Shown here: one piece after another, positions 30,704 to 39,447 of the stretch
Layout: every line of letters begins with the position of its first letter
How positions within the stretch are numbered: the first letter of the stretch is position 1
Assembly: GCF_014904795.1 (NCBI RefSeq)
Contig: NZ_JACZFS010000040.1
Location: 1 to 64,000, forward strand
Origin: Nisaea nitritireducens
GTDB lineage: Bacteria > Pseudomonadota > Alphaproteobacteria > Thalassobaculales > Thalassobaculaceae
DNA length: 64,000 bases
Reading direction: 5' to 3'
Made by a program: the position numbers and the translations under genes
Notes under the pieces: model-generated
Told to the model about the DNA's origin: nothing
Databases searched by the model: none
The model's input: only the letters and a program-made list of their open reading frames with translations

Positions 30704-31375
30704 TCAGCCCGGATCGGGTCGGCGATCTTCCGGGGGAATTTCAGGCATGAACGGGCTGACCCTGATCTGCGGGTCCTGTCGCTTATCGCCTGTAGGCTCT
30801 GTGCTCGCATCCCGATAGAGGCGGTCCCGGGACTCATTCAGTTTCATCGCCAGATAGTTCAGATCGGCCCGGGTCATCTCGAGTTGCCGGTTCTTCAGTT
30901 CGATCTCGATGTTATGCACCTCCTCGATCGACTCCTTTGTGGCCGGTAATTTCTCAAGCTGTTCAACCGTCTCCTTGATCCAGTCGATGGACTTCTGACG
31001 GGTTTGCTGCGCTTCGAGTACCAGAACCGAGAGGCGGTCGAGGATGTAAGCGATCTGTTCCGAGTTCTGTTCTCCGCAATAGGGGATCAGCTTTTTCAGG
31101 TAGTCGAAATCTTCCTGGGTCAGCTCGTAGAGCTTTTTCTTGAAGTAGGTGAATTCCAGATTCTCGACTGCCATGCCGCCCTTCAGCCGGGCCAGAATAT
31201 TGATAGGCGCATTGCCGCCCGGGATTTTCGAGCAGTCTTCGTCTTTAACATCCTTCGGGGGTTCATCCGGCTGCTGTTCCTGTGCTCCGGCTGAATGCAG
31301 CGTGGAAAACTGCAGGCACAGCGCCGTCAGGATCGCGAGGACAGCCAAGCGGGCCGATTTCCCGTCGCTGGTCAT
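30704..31375 (-). CDS. Secreted hypothetical protein
   Basis: A 223-residue protein with a clear export signal: hydrophobic core LAVLAILTALCLQFS and a likely cut after AGA near residue 31. The mature part has two cysteines (DCSKIPG and PYCGEQ) that could form a disulfide in the periplasm, then long helical, charged stretches (ILDRLSVLVLEAQQTRQKSI, ETVEQLEKLPATKESIEE) that suggest a coiled coil, and a proline-rich acidic tail. I do not recognise the family. It is divergent from the gamma-glutamyltranspeptidase gene. Confidence 0.7.
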   Translation of the reverse strand: MTSDGKSARLAVLAILTALCLQFSTLHSAGAQEQQPDEPPKDVKDEDCSKIPGGNAPINILARLKGGMAVENLEFTYFKKKLYELTQEDFDYLKKLIPYCGEQNSEQIAYILDRLSVLVLEAQQTRQKSIDWIKETVEQLEKLPATKESIEEVHNIEIELKNRQLEMTRADLNYLAMKLNESRDRLYRDASTEPTGDKRQDPQIRVSPFMPEIPPEDRRPDPG

Positions 31376-31487
31376 TGGAACATCACCCTTTCTGACGTCC
31401 GAATTGCTTTTTACATACCATCGATATCACACTCAGGGTGTCGCACCCTCTTGCGGCAATGCAACCTTCATGCCCGGAGTACCTTTG

Positions 31488-33065
31488 ATGAGCGTTCCCG
31501 CTTCCGTCGCCGCGCTCGAGCGGACCTATGAGACATGGCAATCGGAAAAGCCTGCGGCAACCGGTCCGCGCGGTGCCGTGGCCTCCCAGAATGTCGAAGC
31601 GGCCGCTGTCGGGCAGGCAATCCTGAAGGATGGCGGCAATGCCATGGATGCGGCAATCGGGACGGCCTTTGCCCTGACCGTTGCCGAGCCCTGGATGAGC
31701 GGTCTTGGCGGTGGCGGCTACATCACGCTGTATTCGGCGAAGGAAAAGGCGGTTCGGGTCGTGGATTTCGCCATGAAGTCCGCCAAGGGGCTGAACCCGG
31801 CTGATTATCCGCTGGCCGAAGGCACCGGCGCCGATCTGTTCGGCTGGCCTGCCGTCGTGGACGACCGGAACGTGAACGGCCCGTATTCAATTGCCGTGCC
31901 GGGCACGGTCGCCGGTTATGCACTGGCGATGGAGAAATACGGAACCAAGAGCCTGGCCGATGTCATTGCGCCTGCTGCCGCTCTCGCGCGGCGCGGGCAC
32001 CGGGTGACCTGGTGGACCATGCTGATGTGCGGTGCCGACATGTCCGCGCTGCAGAAAAGCCCGGCGACGGCGGAAACCTGGCTTCCCGGTGGCTTCCCCC
32101 CGGCAATGGGTGCCGACCCGGCACCGAAATTCCTCTCCCTGGGCAATCTCGCCGACACGCTTGAGGAACTCGCCCGGGACGGCGCGGAGAGCTTTTATCG
32201 CGGCGCCATCGGTGAACGTATCGCAAGGGACGCGGAACGGCTCGGCTCCTCTGTCCGGATGGCGGACCTGGAGGCCTATGAGGCGGAAATCCAGGAGCCG
32301 TTGTCGATGAGGCGCGGCGAGGCGACCTACCACGTGCCGGGCGGCCTGACAGCGGGACCGAGTTTTGCCGATGCCCTGAAAGATCTGCCGGCCTTCTCCG
32401 GTTCAGAGCCGGACGCGGAAACTTATGCCGCCTACGCCCGCACCCTGAAAGCTGCCTATGAATATCGGATGGAAAATCTCGGCCATGCCGGAGACCATGG
32501 CGACCGGAGTTGCACCAGCCATATCGCCGCCGCTGATGCCGAGGGCAATATCGTGATGATCACGACGACATTGCTGTCCCGCTTCGGCAGCCGGGTGCTG
32601 TTCCCGGAGACCGGTATCATGATGAATAACGGCATCAACTGGTTCGATCCGCGCCCGGGCCGGCCGAATTCGCTGAAGCCGGACACAAAGCCGCTGTGCA
32701 ACATGGTGCCGGCGGTGGTGACGAAGGACGGCAAGCCCTGGTTCGGTTTCGGCGCTTCCGGCGGCCGCAAGATCATGCCCGCCGTCTACCAGCTTTGTTC
32801 CTTCATGAACGATTTCGGCATGGACATGCAGACCGCGTTGAACATGCCGCGTGTTGATCTGAGCGCCATCGACACAATCTATGCCGATACCCGCTTCGAC
32901 GAAGCGACCATGGCGTCACTGAAGGCTGTGGCCCCGACCGAGCGCTGGCCGGCGACCACCTACCCGATCATGTATGCCTGCCCGCTCGGGGCAATGGTTT
33001 CCGATAGTGGGGTCACGGCGTCGGCGCATCCGACGACGCCGCTTTCGACAGCACTCGCGGTCTAG
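31488..33065 (+). CDS. Gamma-glutamyltransferase family protein
   Basis: An Ntn-hydrolase of about 525 residues. The N-terminal part is typical (VASQNVEAAAVGQAILKDGG, GLGGGGYITLYSAKE), and the probable self-cleavage threonine is Thr343 in SCTSHIAAADAEGN, matching the TTHxSVxD region of gamma-glutamyltranspeptidases with some changes. Family members cleave gamma-glutamyl bonds or act as acylases. No export signal follows the chosen ATG (GGAG about 10 bases upstream), so it is probably cytoplasmic, unlike the periplasmic enzyme of E. coli. The true substrate may not be glutathione. Confidence 0.85.
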   Translation: MSVPASVAALERTYETWQSEKPAATGPRGAVASQNVEAAAVGQAILKDGGNAMDAAIGTAFALTVAEPWMSGLGGGGYITLYSAKEKAVRVVDFAMKSAKGLNPADYPLAEGTGADLFGWPAVVDDRNVNGPYSIAVPGTVAGYALAMEKYGTKSLADVIAPAAALARRGHRVTWWTMLMCGADMSALQKSPATAETWLPGGFPPAMGADPAPKFLSLGNLADTLEELARDGAESFYRGAIGERIARDAERLGSSVRMADLEAYEAEIQEPLSMRRGEATYHVPGGLTAGPSFADALKDLPAFSGSEPDAETYAAYARTLKAAYEYRMENLGHAGDHGDRSCTSHIAAADAEGNIVMITTTLLSRFGSRVLFPETGIMMNNGINWFDPRPGRPNSLKPDTKPLCNMVPAVVTKDGKPWFGFGASGGRKIMPAVYQLCSFMNDFGMDMQTALNMPRVDLSAIDTIYADTRFDEATMASLKAVAPTERWPATTYPIMYACPLGAMVSDSGVTASAHPTTPLSTALAV

Positions 33066-33142
33066 CCTATGGCGCCGTGATCAGGCTGAATGCAGTGATT
33101 GCGGCGCGCATTTCTGTGCCCGCGTGAGCCGGGGACGAATAT

Positions 33143-34459
33143 ATGGCGGGTCGGGTGGCAAGGGAGCGATTGCTGGTCGCGGAACGGCAGGGGCTGAAAC
33201 TGGCCATCCTCTGCCGCACCGCTGCTGTTGCCGTCGGCATGTTCTGGCTGACGGTTGGACTGAATCTTTCCGGCTTCACACCCAACCTGATGGGCATTTC
33301 CGCACTCGCCCTGTTCGCTGCCATCGGGATTGCCAGCTATGTTGTAATCGGCACGCGGTACGAGCGCTGGTGGCTGAAATATGCCCTGTACGCGCTCGAC
33401 ATCTTCGGGGTCTGTGGCGTCTTCGTCGTCATTCCGGTCAGCCAGTCCGCACCGGAGCTGCCGCAAGTGCTCGCCTTTCGCGCCTTTGGCGTGCATTTCC
33501 TGTTCCCGCTGGTCGCCATGGCCTGCCTGACCCTGTCCTGGCGTTTGGTCGCCTGGTCAGGCCTGGTCGCCGTGGCGGGGTGGTGGGCCGCTTTTGGCCT
33601 GGTCATCGCCGGGATGGATCTGCGGCTTTCCTGGGGGGATCTGTCTCCCGATGCGACGGCGTCCGAATATCTCAGCCTGTTCTTCTCCCCGTATTTTGTC
33701 GGCTACGGGACCCGACTGCAGGAAACCGTGCTGCTGATGATCGCCGCTCTCGTTCTTGCGCTGGCCGTCTACCGGGCGCGCTGCGTTTTCGTGGCCCAGG
33801 TGGAGGCCGAGCTGGCGCGTGAGCGGGCAGTCCGGACCTTCGGCCGCTTCGTTCCCGAAACCATTGCAGAGCGACTGGCCTCGTCCCGCGGAGCTCTCGC
33901 GCCTCAAGTCCGGCACGGGGTCGCGCTGGTGCTCGATATCGAGAATTTCACCGCCTATGCCGATGGCCGCCCACCGGAGGAGGTCATCGAAACGCTGGGC
34001 GCTTTCCTCGCCCGCTCCGCCGAGGCGATTTCGAGGCGCGAAGGGGTGGTGATCAGTTTTACCGGCGATGGTCTGCTCGCCGCCTTCAACACGCCGCTGA
34101 AGATCCGCGAGCCAGAGCGGGCCGCGCTGGACGCCGCGTCCGATCTGCTGAAATGCGCTGACGCGTGCGGGTTCCGGGTGCGTGTCGGCCTCGCGGCCGG
34201 CAAGATCGCATCGGGCCGTGTCGGCTCCGACCAGCGGCAGGCCTTCACGATATATGGCGACACGGTGAACCGGGCGGCCCGGCTGGAAGTTCTGGCGAAG
34301 GATGTCGGCGCGACCGTGCTGGCCGATGCCGGTGTGGCGGGGAAAGCAAAGCCGGATGATCTGCTGAAGCCGCTCGGCGAACAAAAAATCCGCGGCTTCG
34401 AAGCGCCGCTGGCAGTCTGGTCGAAACAGGTGACGGCCTTGCCGGGGGCCGCGGGTTAA
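33143..34459 (+). CDS. Membrane-bound class III adenylate/guanylate cyclase
   Basis: A 438-residue protein with about six membrane segments between 20 and 212, then a short signalling helix (AELARERAVRTFGRFVPE) and a class III cyclase domain at about 255-425. Metal aspartates are Asp265 (VLDIENFTAYAD) and Asp309 (SFTGDGLLAAF). The transition-state residues are Asn376 and Arg380 in YGDTVNRAARLE. It should make cAMP (or cGMP) from the inner membrane. A ribosome site GGGGA precedes the ATG. It starts 77 bases after the transpeptidase gene; any functional link is unknown. Confidence 0.9.
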   Translation: MAGRVARERLLVAERQGLKLAILCRTAAVAVGMFWLTVGLNLSGFTPNLMGISALALFAAIGIASYVVIGTRYERWWLKYALYALDIFGVCGVFVVIPVSQSAPELPQVLAFRAFGVHFLFPLVAMACLTLSWRLVAWSGLVAVAGWWAAFGLVIAGMDLRLSWGDLSPDATASEYLSLFFSPYFVGYGTRLQETVLLMIAALVLALAVYRARCVFVAQVEAELARERAVRTFGRFVPETIAERLASSRGALAPQVRHGVALVLDIENFTAYADGRPPEEVIETLGAFLARSAEAISRREGVVISFTGDGLLAAFNTPLKIREPERAALDAASDLLKCADACGFRVRVGLAAGKIASGRVGSDQRQAFTIYGDTVNRAARLEVLAKDVGATVLADAGVAGKAKPDDLLKPLGEQKIRGFEAPLAVWSKQVTALPGAAG

Positions 34460-34484
34460 GCACGCCCCATATTTATCATCTCCC

Positions 34485-34714
34485 CACATTCGTCATCCCC
34501 CACATTCGTCATCCCCATGAAAATGGGGACCCAGGGATGACGGGCGCAGCTTTATGATCTCTGGGTCCCTGCGTGCGCAGGGATGACGGTTTTCTATTCG
34601 GGGGATGGGCTGGGGGCGCGCGGATTAGGCGTCATCACACACCTCTTCCCCCTCTCCACATTCGTCATCCCCCGTATTCGTCATCCTCATGAAAATGGGG
34701 ACCCAGGGATGACG
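34485..34714. repeat. Cluster of palindromic GTCATCCC...GGGATGAC repeats
   Basis: Three copies of a 16-base unit CACATTCGTCATCCCC occur: two in direct tandem (34485-34500, 34501-34516) and one at 34657-34672. Two nearly identical palindromic elements (34507-34542 and 34679-34714) start CGTCATCC, have an ATG-AAAAT centre and end in GGGACCCAGGGATGACG. A third, in part, occupies about 34561-34588 with its own hairpin (34567-34573 with 34576-34582). The pattern is that of dispersed intergenic repeats of alphaproteobacteria. The rest of the 307-base gap holds no gene. Confidence 0.85.
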
Positions 34715-34766
34715 GTTATCTAATGAGGGATAGTCTAGTGGGCGATAGCCTGGGACGCCGCACGCG

Positions 34767-36173
34767 TCACCTCTGTCCCGGCCCCGCAAACGGCGCGCCG
34801 AAGCTCTCCGTTGTATAGCGGAACACCCGCAGGCTGTCGGACCAGTGGTCCATCGGCAAACCGGCCTTGCGCTTCAGGTTGCGGATGAAATCCTCGGCTT
34901 TCGGCAGGCCTTCCCAGACGCTCGGCAGGAACAGGCCGCGCTTGTTGCCCTCCTGCATGATCAGGCCGTCCACGTCCGGCCGCGCTTTGGACACCAGATC
35001 CTTCTCGCTGGTGAAGGGCAGGGCGTGCGGGGTGGAGAGGATGGAGACGTGCAGGTCCGCCGTCGCCAGCTCCTCTGCCGTCAGCGGTGGGAAGCGGGGA
35101 TCGCCGAAACCGGCCTTGTAGGCATTGGTGATGACATCCAGCAGCAGCGGCTGATGCGCGATTACGCTGCCGATGCAGCCGCGCAGCTTGCCGCCGATAT
35201 TCACCGTGACGAAGCTGGCCCGCATGGCCGTCAGAGAAGGCGACAGGCTCTTGCCAAGCTGCGCATCCGGCGGGCGGCCATGCTCGGCGCCGAAGCGCAG
35301 GGCGAAGCGGGCGGCCTCGATCATCTGCTCCCGGTCTGCCTCCGGAATGCGCGCGCTCCCGGCATATTCCATCGCCGCCGCGCCATAGCCGACCACCCGG
35401 TCTTTGGGACCATGCGTGTCGCCTGAATTGCGGGTGTCGAGTGCCGTCACCCGCATGTCCCGCCGCCGGGCGAGGCTGAGCGCACCGGCAATCGCCCGGT
35501 GCCCGCAGGCGCCTTTGCCGTCGATCTCTTCCAGCTTCAGCAGCTCGATCCGCTGCATGGTGCTGGCGTCGAGTGTGCGGGCGCTGTCGTAATCGAGGAA
35601 ATGGGACAGGTCGGAGGAGACCGAAATCAGCGTCTCGGGCCCGCCCCAGACGGCATCGAGCGCCCGTGCGACGTCACCCGCGCTGGCATCGCCGACCAGG
35701 ATCGGCACAATTTCGAAATCGCCCAGCACCTGCTGCAGGAAGGGGACATGCACCTCAAGGCTGTGTTCGCCCTCGAACACCCGATCGGAGACATGGAAAT
35801 TCGGCTGGGTCATAAGCGTGCGCAACGCGTCCCAGGCAACCGGCACGGTGCCGAGCGGCGTCGCCCAGGCATCGGCACTGGTCGTCGCCAGCCCCTTGAA
35901 CCCGACCCGGTGGGCCGGGCCGACGATAACCACGCGCTTGATGCTATCGCGGCGTCTGGCGAGCGGCTTGAACGCGGTCCCGGCGATGGGGCCGGAAAAG
36001 ACATAGCCAGCATGCGGCGCGATGATGATTTTCGCATCCGGCACCGGCGTCTCCGCCGCGCCGGTGATGCACTGCGCGACGATGTTTTCCAGTGCGTCCG
36101 GCTCACCCGGATAGAAGGCACCGGCGACGTGGGGTGCACGGAGAGCGGTGGTTGCGGTCATTTCCTGTTCCAT
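34767..36173 (-). CDS. amrB: Fused Memo-AMMECR1 protein (AmmeMemoRadiSam proteins B and A)
   Basis: A 468-residue fusion. Residues about 12-275 are the Memo domain (related to class III extradiol dioxygenases): HVAGAFYPGEPDALE, IIAPHAGYVFSGPIAG with a metal-type His, GPAHRVGFKG, EHSLEVHVPFLQ and SSDLSHFLDY. Residues about 285-460 are AMMECR1, with the signature LRGCIGS. The two proteins are usually separate and occur with a radical SAM enzyme, here at 37254 on the other strand. The biochemical role of the set is not established; Memo-type proteins have been linked to metal or redox handling. An ATG at 36161 is an alternative start. Confidence 0.93.
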   Translation of the reverse strand: MEQEMTATTALRAPHVAGAFYPGEPDALENIVAQCITGAAETPVPDAKIIIAPHAGYVFSGPIAGTAFKPLARRRDSIKRVVIVGPAHRVGFKGLATTSADAWATPLGTVPVAWDALRTLMTQPNFHVSDRVFEGEHSLEVHVPFLQQVLGDFEIVPILVGDASAGDVARALDAVWGGPETLISVSSDLSHFLDYDSARTLDASTMQRIELLKLEEIDGKGACGHRAIAGALSLARRRDMRVTALDTRNSGDTHGPKDRVVGYGAAAMEYAGSARIPEADREQMIEAARFALRFGAEHGRPPDAQLGKSLSPSLTAMRASFVTVNIGGKLRGCIGSVIAHQPLLLDVITNAYKAGFGDPRFPPLTAEELATADLHVSILSTPHALPFTSEKDLVSKARPDVDGLIMQEGNKRGLFLPSVWEGLPKAEDFIRNLKRKAGLPMDHWSDSLRVFRYTTESFGAPFAGPGQR

Positions 36174-36212
36174 GCACCGAATATAGGGAGCGATTGGTGC
36201 GAACGGGAGGGG

Positions 36213-37151
36213 TTATTGCCCGATTAGGTGTTGAGCGAGCAAAAGCGTCGCAGGCATGGTCACAAAAGACAACGCGGTCTGGATCGTCACGATCCCGGCC
36301 ATCGCCGGAGCGTCTCCGCCCATGGCGCGGGCCAGCGTGTAGGCGCCCGCTGCCGTCGGCGAGGCGCCGAACAGCATGGCGGCCAGGAACAGGGTGGGCT
36401 CCAGCCCGATGGCGTAACCCGCAAAGGCCATAGCCGCCGGAAACACCATCATCTTGCCGACGACGCAGAACAGGGTCGCCTTGATATCGGTAGCCATGGC
36501 CCGGATCCGGATGTTGGCACCGACGCAGAGCAGGACGATGGGCAGGGCGGCGGCACCGAGGATTGTCGTCATGTCGGTCAGGACCGGCACCTCGGTCCAG
36601 CCCATGAAGTTGAACACCAGGCCGAGCCCGATGGCGAGCAGCAGTGGGTTGCGCGCCAGATCCCGGAAAATCGCCGCCGTCAGGCTGCCGCCGTCCTTTT
36701 TGGCCAGCGCGGTTGCCATCAGGCAGACAACCACCACATTGGTAACCGGGATCAGCAGGGCTGTGACAAGCGCGGCGGTGCCGAGAATTTCCGCGCCGAA
36801 GACCTGCTCCCCCACGGCCAGCGCGATGAAGGTGTTGTGCCGGGAGCAGCCCTGCAGCACGGAGGTCCAGAGCGGCCGCTCCGTGCGGAACAGGAAGAAC
36901 AGCAGCAGCGAGAACAGCACCGCTGCGCCGAACCCGCTATAAACCGCGACCGCCAGCCCGCCCAGATGCACGCCGGAAAAATCGATTGTGGCGATCTTGT
37001 TGAACAGCAGGCAGGGAAACAGCACCCAGTAAACCAGCTTGTCGTTCAGGTTCCAGAATTCGAGGCTCGGAATACCGCCCCGGCGCAGCAGGTGGCCGAG
37101 GACGATCAGCAGGAAGATCGGGGCAATGGGCAGGATGAGGTCGAAGAACAA
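36213..37151 (-). CDS. AEC family transporter
   Basis: A 312-residue membrane protein with about ten helices, of the auxin efflux carrier family (start MFFDLILPIAPIFLLIVLGHLLRR, then HNTFIALAVGEQVFG and the mid-protein LARNPLLLAIGLGLVFN). Such proteins move small carboxylates such as malate or malonate, or amino-acid-like anions; the substrate is unknown. It lies between the Memo-AMMECR1 gene (same strand, 39 bases downstream) and the divergent radical SAM gene, so it is probably cotranscribed with the former. Confidence 0.92.
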   Translation of the reverse strand: MFFDLILPIAPIFLLIVLGHLLRRGGIPSLEFWNLNDKLVYWVLFPCLLFNKIATIDFSGVHLGGLAVAVYSGFGAAVLFSLLLFFLFRTERPLWTSVLQGCSRHNTFIALAVGEQVFGAEILGTAALVTALLIPVTNVVVVCLMATALAKKDGGSLTAAIFRDLARNPLLLAIGLGLVFNFMGWTEVPVLTDMTTILGAAALPIVLLCVGANIRIRAMATDIKATLFCVVGKMMVFPAAMAFAGYAIGLEPTLFLAAMLFGASPTAAGAYTLARAMGGDAPAMAGIVTIQTALSFVTMPATLLLAQHLIGQ

Positions 37152-37253
37152 GGAGCGGTCCCGGGTTTGGGGAAGCGGTCAAAACCGTGCCGGAGTATAG
37201 TCGTTTAAAAGTCCGGGCGAGAACCCGGCGAGAGAACATTGCTGGTGAGCGAA

Positions 37254-38390
37254 ATGGTCATGCACGAAGCACCGGGCCTTGCCGAAAGCGCGCCTCCCGC
37301 GCTGAAGGGCAAGGGCCCGATTGTCGAGACAGAGTTCTGGAGCCTGCTGGATGACGGGCGGGTTCAGTGCGAGCTCTGTCCGCGTTACTGCAAGCTGAAG
37401 GAAGGCGCGCGCGGACTGTGTTTCGTACGGGCGCGGCAGAATGACCGGATCGTGCTGACCACCTATGGCCGGTCCTCGGGTTTCTGCGTCGATCCGATCG
37501 AGAAGAAGCCGCTGAACCATTTTCTGCCCGGCACGCCGGTGCTGTCTTTCGGCACGGCGGGCTGCAATCTGGCCTGCAATTTTTGCCAGAACCACGACAC
37601 CTCGAAGAGCCGCGAGATGGACTCGATGCAGTCCGAGGCGCAGCCGGAGGCGATTGCCCGGGCCGCCGCCAAGCTCGGCTGCCGCTCCGTCGCCTACACC
37701 TATAACGATCCGATCATCTTTCATGAATATGCCGACGATGTTGCCATCGCCTGCCGGGAAGCCGGGGTGAAGACCGTCGCGGTGACGGCCGGATATCTGA
37801 CGGACAAGGCGCGGCCCGCCTTCTTCCGCAATGTCGATGCGGCGAATGTCGATCTGAAGGCCTTCACCGAAAGTTTCTACAAGTCGGTGACCAAGAGCGA
37901 GCTTGGTCCGGTGCTGGATACGCTGCTCTATCTGCGGCAAGAAACCGATGTCTGGTTCGAGATCACCAACCTGATCATCCCCGGCGAGAACGATAGCGAG
38001 CGGGAGATCGACGAGATGACCGGCTGGGTGGTCGAGCATCTCGGCCCCGACGTGCCGATGCATTTCTCAGCCTTCCATCCCGATTACCGGATGCTGGACA
38101 AGGAGCGGACGCCGTTCGATACCCTGGCCCGGGCGCGCCGGATCGCCCGCCGCAACGGCGTGCGCTACGCCTATACCGGGAACGTGCACGATCTCGGCCG
38201 GCAGAGCACCTATTGCAGCGGCTGCGGCGAGAGGGTGATCGGCCGGGACTGGTACGTGCTGTCGGACTGGAACCTGGATGAGAAGGGCTGCTGTACCGGT
38301 TGCGGCACGAAACTCGCGGGCGTGTTCGATCCGAAACCGGGAAACTGGGGGCAGAAGCGCCTGCCCGTCGATATCTCCGCTTTCGCCTAG
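37254..38390 (+). CDS. amrS: AmmeMemoRadiSam system radical SAM enzyme
   Basis: About 378 residues. The iron-sulfur motif CxxxCxxC is at Cys104, Cys108 and Cys111 (GCNLACNFCQN). A cysteine-rich N-terminal part (QCELCPRYCKLKEGARGLC) and a C-terminal zinc-like domain (CSGCGERV and CCTGCGTKL) are typical. The family is related to pyruvate formate-lyase activating enzymes, and always co-occurs with Memo and AMMECR1, but its substrate is unknown. I chose the ATG at 37254; a TTG 15 bases earlier keeps frame. Its stop codon overlaps the convergent regulator's stop in the palindrome CTAG. Confidence 0.93.
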   Translation: MVMHEAPGLAESAPPALKGKGPIVETEFWSLLDDGRVQCELCPRYCKLKEGARGLCFVRARQNDRIVLTTYGRSSGFCVDPIEKKPLNHFLPGTPVLSFGTAGCNLACNFCQNHDTSKSREMDSMQSEAQPEAIARAAAKLGCRSVAYTYNDPIIFHEYADDVAIACREAGVKTVAVTAGYLTDKARPAFFRNVDAANVDLKAFTESFYKSVTKSELGPVLDTLLYLRQETDVWFEITNLIIPGENDSEREIDEMTGWVVEHLGPDVPMHFSAFHPDYRMLDKERTPFDTLARARRIARRNGVRYAYTGNVHDLGRQSTYCSGCGERVIGRDWYVLSDWNLDEKGCCTGCGTKLAGVFDPKPGNWGQKRLPVDISAFA

Positions 38391-39286
38391 GCGATCAGCT
38401 CACGCGCCGTTTCGGTCAGTTTTGCGAGACTGGACTCCGGCGTTTCGCCCGCCGTGTCGACGCTGGTCTCGGCCCGGTCATAGAGCGGGGCGCGGGCTTC
38501 GAGGATGGCGCGGAGGTCGGACATGGCCTCCCGGTTCTGGGCCATCGGGCGCATGTCACCCTGCTCGACAACGCGCTGCATATGTTCTTCCGGGCTCGCC
38601 TGCAGCCAGATCGTGTGCGAGCGGCGCAGCAGCATGGTGTAGGTGTCCGTATTGGCGACAATGCCGCCGCCGGTGGAGATCACCGCTTCGTCATACTCGT
38701 TCAGGATGGCATTGAGGCAGCGATTCTCGTAACGCCGGAAGGCTGGCTGGCCGGAGAGGGACAGCATCTCGCCGATGCTGGCGCCGTAATCCCGCTCGAT
38801 CTCCCGGTTAAGCTCGATGAAGGGAAAGCCGAGCGCGTCCGCCAGAGCCTTGCCGAGCGTGGTTTTCCCGGCGCCGCGCAGGCCGATCAGCGAAATCCGC
38901 CGTCCCCGCGTGCCGCTGCCGGCAAAACGCCGTTCCAGAATTTCTGCCGCTTCCGACAATTCCGACGGTGCCAGCGGCGCGAGCAGCGCCTGGATTTCCG
39001 CCAGCGCCGGATCGGTGCCGCCATGCGGGTCGGCGAGTTCCATCACGGACATGTCCATGGCGTCGGCCACTTGGTGCAGCACCGCAACCGACGGGTTGCC
39101 GCGGCCGCTTTCAAGTTGGGCAAGATAGCGTTCGGAGACGCCGGAATCCCGCGCCAGGATTTTCCGGGACATGCCGCGCTGCGCTCGTGCCGCGCGCACC
39201 CGATCGCCGAGACGGGTGAGGTAATCCTCGATCCCGAGAGTATTGCGGCGCTGGTGCGGCACTTCGCTGTGCGTTCTCTGCCTCAT
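38387..39286 (-). CDS. boxR: BoxR/BzdR-type regulator: XRE domain plus shikimate-kinase-like domain
   Basis: A 299-residue transcription regulator. An XRE helix-turn-helix spans about 24-85 (LGDRVRAARAQRGMSRKILAR, shown in part, then SERYLAQLESGRGNPSV). After a linker comes a shikimate-kinase-like domain with Walker A GLRGAGKT at 135-142 and STGGGIV near residue 204. This architecture is known from BzdR and BoxR, where the second domain binds benzoyl-CoA and releases repression of benzoate genes. The divergent benzoate-CoA ligase at 40006 supports that role. True shikimate kinase (aroK) is unlikely because of the DNA-binding domain. Confidence 0.85.
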   Translation of the reverse strand: MRQRTHSEVPHQRRNTLGIEDYLTRLGDRVRAARAQRGMSRKILARDSGVSERYLAQLESGRGNPSVAVLHQVADAMDMSVMELADPHGGTDPALAEIQALLAPLAPSELSEAAEILERRFAGSGTRGRRISLIGLRGAGKTTLGKALADALGFPFIELNREIERDYGASIGEMLSLSGQPAFRRYENRCLNAILNEYDEAVISTGGGIVANTDTYTMLLRRSHTIWLQASPEEHMQRVVEQGDMRPMAQNREAMSDLRAILEARAPLYDRAETSVDTAGETPESSLAKLTETARELIA

Positions 39287-39318
39287 GGCCCTGGGACAGT
39301 TCCTTGCGGTTGTCGTAC

Positions 39319-39337
39319 CGGTTTCCGATAAACCGGA
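39319..39337. promoter_or_regulatory. Operator-like dyad between BoxR-type regulator and flavodoxin gene
   Basis: A perfect inverted repeat CCGGTTT-N5-AAACCGG, with an extra half site AAACCGG at 39414-39420. It lies between the divergent starts at 39286 and 39448 and flanks the promoter proposed at 39359-39387. It is a good candidate site for the neighbouring regulator. Confidence 0.45.
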
Positions 39338-39358
39338 TGAACCTGAATTATCATTCTT

Positions 39359-39387
39359 TGCGCCTTACGATAACATGAATTATAGTG
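39359..39387 (+). promoter_or_regulatory. Candidate promoter of the flavodoxin gene
   Basis: TTGCGC (39359-39364) and TATAGT (39382-39387) are separated by 17 bases, a fair sigma-70 match. The predicted transcript would start near 39394, and the half site AAACCGG at 39414 would sit just downstream of it. Confidence 0.45.
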
Positions 39388-39447
39388 CGTGTCTGATTTA
39401 GCTCATATTACCAAACCGGGACCCGGCCGAAGAGGAGTATTCGAGGA

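Noticed and set aside
34485-34714. CRISPR array
   Set aside because: Repeats are few, irregular, palindromic and without spacers of constant length; no cas genes are near.
36228-37208. 326-codon plus-strand frame inside the AEC transporter gene
   Set aside because: Antisense to a protein with ten clear membrane helices; the frame is Q/H/G-rich shadow sequence.
38387-39286. Shikimate kinase aroK
   Set aside because: The kinase-like domain is preceded by an XRE DNA-binding domain and sits next to benzoate genes without aroB, which fits BoxR/BzdR better.
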